This document shows positions 1-7,238 of a stretch of 15,772 bases of DNA, in pieces; positions within the stretch are counted from its first letter, which is position 1; every line of letters begins with the position of its first letter. Made by a program: the position numbers and the translations under genes. Origin of the DNA: Lactonifactor sp. BIOML-A5 (GTDB taxonomy: Bacteria > Bacillota > Clostridia > Lachnospirales > Lachnospiraceae). Under the pieces are notes generated by a model. It had not been told where the DNA came from. It saw only the letters and a list, made by a program, of their open reading frames with translations, and did not search any database. The stretch is taken from assembly GCF_009677585.1 (NCBI RefSeq), contig NZ_WKYV01000050.1:1-15772 (forward strand). Reading direction: 5' to 3'.

Positions 1-77
1 AAGAGCCTGTTTAAAAAGTGACATTTTCTAAAGTTAATATAGCCTATAAAAAGTGACATTTTCTAAAGTTATTGACA
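1..77. mobile_element. Probable terminal region of an insertion sequence (IS21-like), element lying to the left
   Basis: The first 77 bases are AT-rich and hold two perfect 25-nt direct repeats, each with the core GTGACATTTTCTAAAG, about 35 nt apart. Read on the minus strand from position 77, the sequence begins TGTCAATAACTTTAGAAAAT. IS21-family elements typically start with TG, end with CA and carry repeated transposase-binding sequences inside each end, so 77 is a plausible outer boundary with the element extending left out of the window. No transposase or second end is visible, so both the family and the exact boundary are inferred from layout alone. Confidence 0.45.
12..71. repeat. Two perfect 25-nt direct repeats
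   Basis: Copies lie at 12-36 and 47-71 and are identical over 25 nt, with core AAAAAGTGACATTTTCTAAA. Both are preceded by AGCCT, with a 2-nt length difference before the repeat starts. The 10-nt gap and 35-nt period suit protein-binding sites inside a transposon end better than a CRISPR, since there are only two copies and the spacing is far too short for a spacer. Confidence 0.85.
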
Positions 78-121
78 TCGGAAGGAACTGGAGGCCAGTG
101 CCCCGAAAACGCAAAAAATGA

Positions 122-162
122 TGGCTGTATGCAATACATAATTTATGTATTGCATACAGCCA
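122..162 (-). terminator. 20-bp perfect inverted repeat, probable terminator of spoIVA
   Basis: Arms at 122-141 and 143-162 are perfectly complementary over 20 bp, beginning TGGCTGTATGCAATAC, with one base between them. On the minus strand the hairpin lies 58 nt past the spoIVA stop and is followed by TCATTTTTT. On the plus strand it is followed by CCCATTTTT, so it could work in both directions. The stem is longer and less GC-rich than a typical intrinsic terminator, but position and flanking T-tracts support the call. Confidence 0.7.
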
Positions 163-219
163 CCCATTTTTCTAAAATCAATGATTCAGCTCTGTAAGCC
201 AGGACTTGTTACTGCCTGG

Positions 220-1689
220 TCAGATAATAATGCAAACCATGCCGCCTTTGCTGTCATTTACAATTTTCTGCATAGTATCCTGGAGTTTTACCTGACTTTC
301 GTCGCTGATCTGTACGAGCTTTGTGTGGATTCCGTCTTCTACCAGCTGCTCAATGGATTTTCCAAAGATATTTGTCTGCCAGATGCTTTCCTGGCGCTGT
401 TCCCCGGCTTTGATATAAGCAATCAGATCTTTTGCCTGTTCCTCGCTTCCCACAATAGGAGCAATCTCCGTTTCAATGTTTGCTTTTATCATATGAATGG
501 ACGGACTCGAAGATTTTATTTTAACTCCGTATTTATTGCCCTGCTTAATGACAACGGGTTCTTCCAGTACAATTTCACTGCGATCCGGAGTCACCACGCC
601 GTACCCTTTCCCCCTCACAGAAGAGATGGCATCCTGAACTTTAATGTACTCTTCGTGCATTTTGGAAAGCTCTTTCATGGTGTGAATCAGCTGGTATTCG
701 TCAGAAATGTTTACCCCAGTCATTTCGCTCAATATCTCGTAATAGTATTTTTCATCCATTTCCAGATGTACCTTTACCTTGCCTGTGGCAAGATCTACCT
801 GATCAATAACAGCTTTATTAATGTAGGAAGAAGCCATCTGGAGATTATCCTTCGAGATATCTCTGACATACTTCACCTTTCCCAGCAATTCCTTAATATT
901 AGCAATCAGGTCAGACTTCAGATAGTGGCTGGGAGGCAGCATCTCCACCCATTTAGGTATGTAGAATTCCAGCTGTACCACCGGAAATTCATAGAGTACC
1001 TTTTCCAGAATCCTTACAATATCATCTTTTCTTAATTGTTCGCAGTTGACACTAATCACCGAGGCATTGTATTTTTTCTGCAGAGACTGTACCAGCTGCA
1101 CGGTCTCTTCTTTATATGGCTTTTGAGAGTTTACCAGCACCAGAAATGGTTTCCCCTGTTTTTTTAACTCCTGGATTGTCTTTTCTTCACTGTCTATGTA
1201 ATTGTTTCTGGGGATTTCACCGAAGGAACCGTCACAGGTAACCACAAGACCTATGCTGGAATGTTCCTGAATCACCTTTTGGGTCCCTACCTCTGCCGCC
1301 TGGTGGAAGGGAATCTCATAGCTGAACCAGGGTGTTTTGACCATGCGTTCTTTTTCCTCTTCCATATTTCCGGTTGCTTCCGGAACCATATAGCCCACAC
1401 AGTCTATCAGTCGTATCTTTGCTTTCACATCATCACTCAGTGTGACTTCTGTTGCCTCTTTGGGAATGAATTTCGGCTCTACGGTGGTGATCAGCTTTCC
1501 TGAACCGCTCAAGGGCAGCTGATCTCTTACCTCTGCCTGCTGATCCTCCGGCATATTCGGCAGGGCAACCAGTTCCATAAAGCGGCGGATGAAAGTAGAT
1601 TTCCCGGTACGCACCGGGCCTACTACGCCGATGTAGATCTCCCCTTTTGTGCGGGCTTGTATATCTTTATACACATTATATGTATCCAT
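220..1689 (-). CDS. spoIVA: Stage IV sporulation protein A (spore coat morphogenetic ATPase)
   Basis: SpoIVA is made in the mother cell, hydrolyses ATP and polymerises on the outer forespore membrane, forming the basement layer on which the coat assembles; it also supports cortex formation. The 489-residue product is full length (Bacillus subtilis SpoIVA is 492). The N-terminus YIGVVGPVRTGKST is a Walker A P-loop, with Lys30 at the catalytic position. LIDCVGY follows as the Walker B/G3-like segment, and the C-terminus ends in the family's GGxxCIII-type hydrophobic tail. The start at 1689 is supported by AAGGGGG 8 nt upstream. The gene stands alone: the hydrogenase gene upstream ends 93 nt before it, and a sigma-E-like promoter and SD-covering hairpin occupy the gap. 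Its presence indicates an endospore-forming lineage. Confidence 0.97.
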   Translation of the reverse strand: MDTYNVYKDIQARTKGEIYIGVVGPVRTGKSTFIRRFMELVALPNMPEDQQAEVRDQLPLSGSGKLITTVEPKFIPKEATEVTLSDDVKAKIRLIDCVGYMVPEATGNMEEEKERMVKTPWFSYEIPFHQAAEVGTQKVIQEHSSIGLVVTCDGSFGEIPRNNYIDSEEKTIQELKKQGKPFLVLVNSQKPYKEETVQLVQSLQKKYNASVISVNCEQLRKDDIVRILEKVLYEFPVVQLEFYIPKWVEMLPPSHYLKSDLIANIKELLGKVKYVRDISKDNLQMASSYINKAVIDQVDLATGKVKVHLEMDEKYYYEILSEMTGVNISDEYQLIHTMKELSKMHEEYIKVQDAISSVRGKGYGVVTPDRSEIVLEEPVVIKQGNKYGVKIKSSSPSIHMIKANIETEIAPIVGSEEQAKDLIAYIKAGEQRQESIWQTNIFGKSIEQLVEDGIHTKLVQISDESQVKLQDTMQKIVNDSKGGMVCIII

Positions 1690-1695
1690 TCAAAA

Positions 1696-1735
1696 TACCC
1701 CCTTGTTATACTGATACAGTATATGCAAGGGGGTA
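1696..1735 (-). promoter_or_regulatory. Hairpin covering the spoIVA ribosome binding site
   Basis: Outer arms TACCCCCTTG (1696-1705) and CAAGGGGGTA (1726-1735) are perfectly complementary, and inner arms TATACTG (1707-1713) and CAGTATA (1717-1723) extend the stem to about 17 bp with only 1-2 unpaired bases between the two parts. On the minus strand the 3' arm contains AAGGGGG, the only Shine-Dalgarno candidate for spoIVA (8 nt before the ATG). RNA reading through from the upstream hydrogenase gene would fold and hide it. RNA started from the predicted sigma-E promoter would begin inside the hairpin and lack the 5' arm. Confidence 0.7.
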
Positions 1736-1747
1736 CTCTTTCTATGA
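1718..1747 (-). promoter_or_regulatory. Candidate sigma-E promoter of spoIVA
   Basis: On the minus strand, TCATAGA (1741-1747) and CATATACT (1718-1725) are separated by 15 nt. They resemble the sporulation sigma-E elements (TCATATT-like -35, CATACA-T-like -10), matching about 5/7 and 7/8. spoIVA is a sigma-E gene in B. subtilis, which supports the reading. Transcription would start near 1711, giving a leader of roughly 22 nt. Confidence 0.55.
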
Positions 1748-1766
1748 CACTATTTTAAACCAAATT

Positions 1767-1777
1767 GCCCGCCGGGC
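1767..1777 (-). terminator. Weak candidate terminator after the distal hydA
   Basis: GCCC-GCC-GGGC can form a 4-bp GC stem 5 nt past the hydA stop, followed on the minus strand by AATTTGGTTTAAAA. The stem is short and the T-tract poor, so some read-through towards spoIVA is likely. Confidence 0.3.
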
Positions 1778-1782
1778 TGAGT

Positions 1783-3516
1783 TTACTTCTCTCCAGGCAT
1801 CTTCCAGGCGTGGTGGTCTGTGTGCAGCAGTTCATGGGAACGGTGTGACAAAGGTCTCTGCAGATAACATTCGTAGCACTTCTGAACCGATGGATTTTCG
1901 TGTGAAAATCTAAGATCACTCACCTTATCCAGGCCGTAGAGATTATCGGCACGGACGCCGGCCAATTCTTCTCCATCTTTAATTGGCTGGCCGCCTCCGC
2001 CGGAGCAGCCGCCGGGACATGCCATGATTTCCACAAAATCATACTGTACTTTGCCTTTCTGCAGAGCACGGAGCAGCTTTCTGGTATTGCCCAGACCGCT
2101 GGCCACAGCAACCTTAAGCGGAGTTCCGGCCAGGTCAAAGGTGGCTTCCTTCCAGCCGTCCATTCCTCTCACCTCTTTAAAGGCATCGGGATCGGGATTC
2201 GTCTTTGTCACAAGGTAATAAGCGCTCCTAAGAGCAGCCTCCATAACGCCTCCGGTAGCCCCGAAGATTACACCCGCACCTGAGCCCACGCCCAGAGGCA
2301 TGTCAAACTCTTCCTCCTCCAGGTTTGCCGCAACGATATGTTCCGCACGGATAAGACGGTCTACCTCTCTTGTGGTTAATACAACGTCGACATCCTGGCC
2401 TGCTCCCGCATCATTCATATTAGGCAGAGCACATTCATGCTTCTTGGCCAGGCAGGGCATGATAGATACGGAGAAGATCTTTTCCGGATCAACGCCCAAA
2501 AGATCTGCATAATAGCTCTTGGCCATTGCGCCGAACATTTGCTGAGGTGACTTTGCGGAGGACAGCTGATCTACCATATCCGGAAACTGGGATTTTGCAA
2601 AGCGCACCCATCCGGGACAACAGGAAGTAAACATTGGGAATTTTTCTTTCTCTTTATTTTCCAGACGTTTCAGGAATTCACTGCCTTCTTCCATTATCGT
2701 AAGGTCAGCCGAAAAGTTCGTGTCAAATATATAGTCAAATCCCATCCTTCTCAGAGCGGAAACCAGGCGTTTCACCGTGGCGAATTCCCGTTCCAGCCCC
2801 AGACTTTCTCCCCAGGCGGCACGGACTGCAGGTGCAATCTGTACTACTGTTATTTTATCCGGATCAGCCAGCGCATCAAATACAACATCTGTATCATCCC
2901 GTTCTCTAAGAGCGCCTACCGGGCAGTGAGTGATACACTGACCGCAGAGTGCACAGTCAGAAGCTTCCAGCTTGCGGTTTCCGGAAACATCTACGGTTGT
3001 GCGCGAACCTGTATTTGCCAGGTCCCAGATGCCAAGGCTCTGCACCTTATCGCAGATCTGAATGCATCGCATACACTTAATACATTTCTTATAATTGCGG
3101 TACAGCGGAAAATCTTTTGTAGATTTGCTGTGGGGAAGCTGTGTTTCATAGGGAACATCCAGAATTCCCAGGTCATTGGATATTTTCTGAAGGTTGCAGT
3201 TTCCGCTTCTCACACAGGTGGGACAGTTTCCTTCATGCTGGGACAGAATCAACTTCACATTTGTCTTTCTTGTCTCCCTTACCTTAGGGCTGTTTGTATA
3301 TACTGCCATCCCCTCTTCCACAACATTATTGCAGGAAGTAACCAGCTTTTCTTTTCCTTCTATTTCTACCACACAGACACGGCAGGCACCAATTTCATTG
3401 ATTTCCTTCAGATAACAAAGGGTGGGGACAGGAATGCCGGCAGCCGCTGCTGCGTCAAGAATGGTAGTGCCTTCCGGCACTTCTACTACCTGATGGTCTA
3501 TCGTCAGTTTTACCAT
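1783..3516 (-). CDS. hydA: [FeFe] hydrogenase catalytic subunit, second HydA (flavoprotein-linked)
   Basis: This cytoplasmic protein would catalyse reversible proton reduction/H2 oxidation. The 577 residues match Clostridium pasteurianum CpI in length and largely in residue numbering. A [2Fe-2S] ferredoxin domain has C34/C45/C48/C62; the His-Cys [4Fe-4S] site has H94/C98/C101/C107; two [4Fe-4S] clusters use C145/148/151/155 and C188/191/194/198. The H-cluster motifs are intact: TSCCPGW (C299 proton transfer, C300 ligand), MPCLAKKHE (C355) and MACPGGC (C500, C504). The C-terminal small-subunit-like tail ends in the family's HELLHT-type segment. The start overlaps the upstream flavoprotein gene by 7 nt, with its AGGAGG inside that gene, so the two are translationally coupled. 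The likely electron partner is therefore that flavoprotein rather than NuoF-type HydB. It could instead accept ferredoxin electrons alone. Confidence 0.93.
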   Translation of the reverse strand: MVKLTIDHQVVEVPEGTTILDAAAAAGIPVPTLCYLKEINEIGACRVCVVEIEGKEKLVTSCNNVVEEGMAVYTNSPKVRETRKTNVKLILSQHEGNCPTCVRSGNCNLQKISNDLGILDVPYETQLPHSKSTKDFPLYRNYKKCIKCMRCIQICDKVQSLGIWDLANTGSRTTVDVSGNRKLEASDCALCGQCITHCPVGALRERDDTDVVFDALADPDKITVVQIAPAVRAAWGESLGLEREFATVKRLVSALRRMGFDYIFDTNFSADLTIMEEGSEFLKRLENKEKEKFPMFTSCCPGWVRFAKSQFPDMVDQLSSAKSPQQMFGAMAKSYYADLLGVDPEKIFSVSIMPCLAKKHECALPNMNDAGAGQDVDVVLTTREVDRLIRAEHIVAANLEEEEFDMPLGVGSGAGVIFGATGGVMEAALRSAYYLVTKTNPDPDAFKEVRGMDGWKEATFDLAGTPLKVAVASGLGNTRKLLRALQKGKVQYDFVEIMACPGGCSGGGGQPIKDGEELAGVRADNLYGLDKVSDLRFSHENPSVQKCYECYLQRPLSHRSHELLHTDHHAWKMPGEK

Positions 3517-5342
3517 TTGTCAATCCTCCCTCCTTTAAATACGCCGAATCCAAAGTGATCACAGCGCAGACACCGCTTGGATTCCTGACAGGCCTCCTCA
3601 TGGGTCATACCGCACTCAATGAGTTCAAAATCATCCTTCCGTTCAGCGGCATCTCTTTCCTTCATATTTACCCGGCCGCAGGCGGGTCTGTCATCCAGGC
3701 GGATCTTCGGAATCTCCACATCGGTGGTAATCTTATGGTTGTAGCCCAGATACTCGTCAATGTTGGCGGCAGCCACCTTGCCCGCTGCGATTGCCCGGAT
3801 CACCGTTGCCGGCCCGGTTACACAGTCTCCGCCGGCAAAGACACCGGGGATATCCTTGATACCGCTCCAGCTGAGGGCCTCAATTACGCCCCGCTTCACG
3901 GGGATTCCGTAAGCCTCAAAGGATTTAGATTCAATACCCTGGCCTATGGCCACCATAACGGTATCACATTCCAGACGCACTTTCGGAGCATCTGCCGCTT
4001 TTGGAGTGGGACGTCCGCCCCTCACCTCACCGATAATCTGAGGCTGTGCCCAGAGTGCGGCCACCTTTCCTTCCTCATCCTTCTCAATATGCGTAGGCGC
4101 CATAAGTTCCATCACTTCACAGCCCTCCGCAATGGCACCCTGTACTTCCTCGGGCATAGCCGTCATATCAGGAATCCTTCTCCTGTATACAATACGGACC
4201 CTGTCAGCCCCCAGACGCACCGCTGAGCGGGCCACATCCATTGCCACATTGCCTCCGCCGATTACAACAATATCCTTTCCAGTAAAGTCTGGAACCTCAT
4301 TGTCTCCAATGCTTCTCAGAAGCTCTACCGCGGAGATTACCCCGTCCGCGTCTTCTCCCTCAATCCCAATCTTTTTATCAATATGGGCACCGATCGCTAT
4401 GTAAACGGCATGGAACTGGTTGCGGATATCAACAATATTGGGGTTCTCACCAATGGTTACCTCTGTCTCTACCTTCACCCCGATAGACAGCAGGGTCTCA
4501 ATCTCCTTATCCAGTACAGTTCTGGGCAGCCGGTAATTGGGAATTCCATACCGGAGCATGCCTCCCAGCTGCTTTCTCTGTTCAAAGATTGTAACCTCAT
4601 GCCCCATCAGCGCCAGGTAATAGGCAGCACTGATGCCGCCAGGCCCGCCGCCGATCACGGCAACTCTTTTGCCCGTCTTAGGCGCAGGTGCGGGAAGCGG
4701 AACATCTCCTGCATGATCTACCGCATATCTCTTGAGTCCCCGGATATTGATGGCGTCGTCAATCATGTTGCGGCGGCATCTTGCCTCACAGGGGTGTTCA
4801 CAGATCAGGGCACATACAGAGGGCATAGGATTGTCTTTGCGGATCAGGGAAACTGCATCTGCATACCTTCCTTCTGCAACCAGAGCAACATAACCGGGAA
4901 TATCAACGCCTGCGGGACACAGTGCTACACAGGGTACCGGCTGATTCAGCTCGCAGGTACACCTGCCCCTTAATACGTGCTCTTCAAAATCTTCTCTGAA
5001 TCCATTAATACTTTTCAGCACCATATTGGCTGCCTCGTATCCGATGGCACAGTCAGCGGAGTAATAAATGCCTCTGGCCGTCTTTTCGATTAAATCAATG
5101 GTTTCCAGGGTAGCATTTCCCTCCAATACATCCTCCATTAAACATTGCAACTGTCCTAATCCTACACGGCAGGGAACACATTTTCCACAGGTTTGCGCGT
5201 GACAGACCTTTAGAAAAGATACCGCTAAATCGACAGGACAAAGTCCCGGAGGACTGGCTACAATTCTTCGCTCCAGATCTTTGTAGAGTTCTTCTACTGT
5301 TGTCTGAGCTTTGTTTTGTGTAATTATACTCAGTCTACTCAT
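3510..5342 (-). CDS. Chimeric flavoprotein: NuoF-type Fe-S tail fused to GltD/NfnB-like NAD(P)H oxidoreductase
   Basis: The 610-residue product has three parts. Residues about 15-125 match the C-terminal [4Fe-4S] region of NuoF/HydB, with TCGKCVPCRVG (C52/C55/C58) and C98. Residues about 126-210 are the GltD-type double Fe-S domain (C138, C142 in ALCPAGVDIPGY; C177/C181/C185/C189 in CEHPCEARCRR). Residues 227-535 are the FAD/NAD(P) core, with GGGPGGISAA (231), IGGGNVAMD (361) followed by RIVYRRR, and AGGDCVTGPATV (503). CLRC lies at 591-594. The arginine cluster after the second glycine motif is typical of NADPH-using GltD relatives, but specificity is inferred. The nearest described analogue I recall is the StnC/NfnB type of bifurcating transhydrogenase subunit. 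Coupling to the downstream hydA suggests it links NAD(P)H to H2 or to HydBC. Annotation pipelines would probably call it glutamate synthase beta subunit, but no large glutamate synthase subunit is present here. Confidence 0.88.
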   Translation of the reverse strand: MSRLSIITQNKAQTTVEELYKDLERRIVASPPGLCPVDLAVSFLKVCHAQTCGKCVPCRVGLGQLQCLMEDVLEGNATLETIDLIEKTARGIYYSADCAIGYEAANMVLKSINGFREDFEEHVLRGRCTCELNQPVPCVALCPAGVDIPGYVALVAEGRYADAVSLIRKDNPMPSVCALICEHPCEARCRRNMIDDAINIRGLKRYAVDHAGDVPLPAPAPKTGKRVAVIGGGPGGISAAYYLALMGHEVTIFEQRKQLGGMLRYGIPNYRLPRTVLDKEIETLLSIGVKVETEVTIGENPNIVDIRNQFHAVYIAIGAHIDKKIGIEGEDADGVISAVELLRSIGDNEVPDFTGKDIVVIGGGNVAMDVARSAVRLGADRVRIVYRRRIPDMTAMPEEVQGAIAEGCEVMELMAPTHIEKDEEGKVAALWAQPQIIGEVRGGRPTPKAADAPKVRLECDTVMVAIGQGIESKSFEAYGIPVKRGVIEALSWSGIKDIPGVFAGGDCVTGPATVIRAIAAGKVAAANIDEYLGYNHKITTDVEIPKIRLDDRPACGRVNMKERDAAERKDDFELIECGMTHEEACQESKRCLRCDHFGFGVFKGGRIDKW

Positions 5343-5455
5343 GAGTACCTCCTTTCCAATCTCTTTCTGCTTTTTTTAACGCTTTGGGAAACTAGTTCCC
5401 TTTATTAAAACAGTTGCTCAGTGACTTCCCATTTCACCAGCCTGCTGTTTCCGGA

Positions 5456-5485
5456 ATGTTAATTTTTTGACATATATTTTGTAAA
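5456..5485 (-). promoter_or_regulatory. Low-confidence promoter for flavoprotein-hydA unit
   Basis: On the minus strand TTTACA (5480-5485) and TAACAT (5456-5461) are 18 nt apart, matching the housekeeping -35 well and the -10 poorly. A promoter is expected in this 196-nt gap because a terminator precedes it and the next gene has a clear AGGAGG. GGGAA-ACTAG-TTCCC at 5386-5400 is an additional small inverted repeat of unknown role. Confidence 0.3.
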
Positions 5486-5513
5486 AACAGGGCCAGCCGA
5501 AGCAGGCGAGCCC
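5483..5513 (-). terminator. Intrinsic terminator of hydCBA
   Basis: On the minus strand GGGCTCGCC and GGCTGGCCC form a 9-position stem (one G-U, one mismatch) around TGCTTC, followed by TGTTTTT. It starts 26 nt past the hydA stop and separates hydC-hydB-hydA from the flavoprotein-hydA unit. Confidence 0.75.
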
Positions 5514-5538
5514 CATCTTTATACGTCTACACTGGTGT

Positions 5539-7227
5539 CTATGATTCCTGGTTATGTAATAACTGATGTACTTTGCCTTTTAATAATCCATCATACAGAG
5601 GAGCAATCAAAGGATTCTCGTCTGATTTCTTTATAATTGTTACATTGTCCGCATTATACAGCCCTTTTTCTCTGGCCGCTTTTGTGCGGTCGCCGGCTCT
5701 TGGCGGCTGTCCGCCTCCCATGATACAGCCCCTGCGGCAGGCCATTACTTCTATCAAATGGTAGTTGGCCTCCCCATTTCTAACCCGCTCCATTACGGTC
5801 CTGGCATTGGCCAGCCCGCTGACGATGCAGATATTAAGCTGTGTATCATTGTAGGGCAATGTAACCTCTTTGATTCCCTCACTGCCTCTTACCCCGCATT
5901 CAGAGATGGCATCCAGCTCTACTTTGCTGTGTCCCTCTGTCATTCGGCGCAGAACCGCCTCTGTAACACCGCCGGTCACACCGAATATCATGCCTCCGCC
6001 TGAGCTGAAGCCAAACGGCATATCACAGGCTTCGGGATCCAGCGTCTCAAATTCAATGCCGGAATTGCGGATCATACGGATTAATTCTGTGGTAGTGATC
6101 ACTATATCAGTATCCTGTTTGCCTCTTGTAAAGCTGTTGGGACGGATTGCCTCCATCTTTTTCGCAGTACACGGCATAACAGAGACTACAATTGTTTTCT
6201 TTCCGCCGGAATTTTTAGGACTCCGGTAATATTCTTTGATTACAGCTGAAAACATTCCCTGGGGGGAGCGGCAGCTTGATATATTTTCAACAAATTCCGG
6301 ATACTGGTCATGCACAAACTTTACCCACGCCGGGCAGCAGGAGGTAAGAAGCGGCAGATTCTCATTCTGCTCCAGTCTCTCCAGGAATTCTTCTGATTCC
6401 TCCATCACAGTAAGGTCGGCACTGAAGGCAGTGTCGTATACCTCATCAAATCCCATTCTGTGGAGAACATTCACAATTTTGCCCATCACGCTTCTGCCTT
6501 TTGTAAGACCGAAGGAATCTCCCACTGCCACTCTGACCGCCGGAGCAATCTGGGCAACTACCCTTGTATCCTTATCCGCCAGGGCGTCCCACACCTCATC
6601 CATATGCGTTTTAATGGAGATGGCACCGGTAGGACAATATACGCGGCACTGTCCGCAGTTTACACAGTCCGTTTCCGCCAGTGGTTTGTCAAAGGCCGGC
6701 ATAACCATAGCCTCCGTGCCCCGGAAGGCAAATCCGAGTGCGCCGATTCCCTGAATCTCCTCACAAGCTCTCACACAGTCTCCGCAGAGAATACATTTGT
6801 TGGGGTCTCTTACGATAGATGGAGAACTGGTATCCAGAGGACGAATCTCCCTGGTATTCTCAAACCGGACGTTGGTAACGCCCATTCTGTGAGCCAGTTC
6901 CTGGAGTACACACTCCCCGCTCTTCACACAGGTCGTACAGTCTCTGCAGTGTGCTGCCAGCAGGAGTTCCACAATTAACTTTCTATATTTTTTGATCTTT
7001 CCTGTATTCGTATAGATTACCATTCCATCCCTTGGCTCTTCGGAACAGGATGCAAAGGTTCTGCCCCGGTCATCCTCTACTGTGCATAAGCGACAGGCAC
7101 CAAAAGTAGATACTTCTGAATGGTAGCACAGGGTTGGCAGGGAGATACCCGCTTTCCTGATTACAGAAAGAACATTCCTTTCATCGGTAAATTCCACTTT
7201 TCTACCGTCAATCATCATATATCCCAT
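5539..7227 (-). CDS. hydA: [FeFe] hydrogenase catalytic subunit HydA of a HydABC complex
   Basis: This is the H2-forming subunit of a trimeric NAD(H)/ferredoxin-linked hydrogenase. The 562 residues carry a [2Fe-2S] domain (C34/C45/C48/C61), the His-Cys cluster (H93/C97/C100/C106, with an extra C94), two [4Fe-4S] clusters (C145/148/151/155; C188/191/194/198) and an intact H domain: TSCCPAW (C297, C298), MPCTAKKME (C353) and MACRRGC (C497, C501). EExxE upstream of the first motif and S318 preserve the usual proton path. The start at 7227 has AGGAGG 7 nt upstream, overlapping the hydB stop; Met4 and Met5 are alternative starts without better sites. It shares a transcription unit with hydB and hydC, so it is the best candidate partner for that NADH module. 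It is clearly diverged from the other HydA, not a recent duplicate. Confidence 0.94.
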   Translation of the reverse strand: MGYMMIDGRKVEFTDERNVLSVIRKAGISLPTLCYHSEVSTFGACRLCTVEDDRGRTFASCSEEPRDGMVIYTNTGKIKKYRKLIVELLLAAHCRDCTTCVKSGECVLQELAHRMGVTNVRFENTREIRPLDTSSPSIVRDPNKCILCGDCVRACEEIQGIGALGFAFRGTEAMVMPAFDKPLAETDCVNCGQCRVYCPTGAISIKTHMDEVWDALADKDTRVVAQIAPAVRVAVGDSFGLTKGRSVMGKIVNVLHRMGFDEVYDTAFSADLTVMEESEEFLERLEQNENLPLLTSCCPAWVKFVHDQYPEFVENISSCRSPQGMFSAVIKEYYRSPKNSGGKKTIVVSVMPCTAKKMEAIRPNSFTRGKQDTDIVITTTELIRMIRNSGIEFETLDPEACDMPFGFSSGGGMIFGVTGGVTEAVLRRMTEGHSKVELDAISECGVRGSEGIKEVTLPYNDTQLNICIVSGLANARTVMERVRNGEANYHLIEVMACRRGCIMGGGQPPRAGDRTKAAREKGLYNADNVTIIKKSDENPLIAPLYDGLLKGKVHQLLHNQES

Positions 7228-7238
7228 GTCAAATCCTC

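Noticed and set aside
12..71. Start of a CRISPR array
   Set aside because: Only two copies with a 10-nt gap, no further units and no cas genes.
547..577. His-rich C-terminal tail of the distal HydA (residue numbers given) as a possible metal site
   Set aside because: The HxxHELLHT-like ending is usual for the small-subunit-like tail of HydA proteins, so it is not a special feature.
145..1035. 296-codon plus-strand ORF opposite spoIVA
   Set aside because: It lies inside the coding region of a clearly recognised spoIVA on the other strand, resembles no known family, and has low-complexity composition of an antisense frame.
5463..5485. Plus-strand TTGACA-like promoter between hydA and the flavoprotein gene (TTGACATATATTTTGTAA also tested as a Rex site)
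   Set aside because: No plus-strand gene follows, the -10 is poor, and the right half does not match a Rex half-site.
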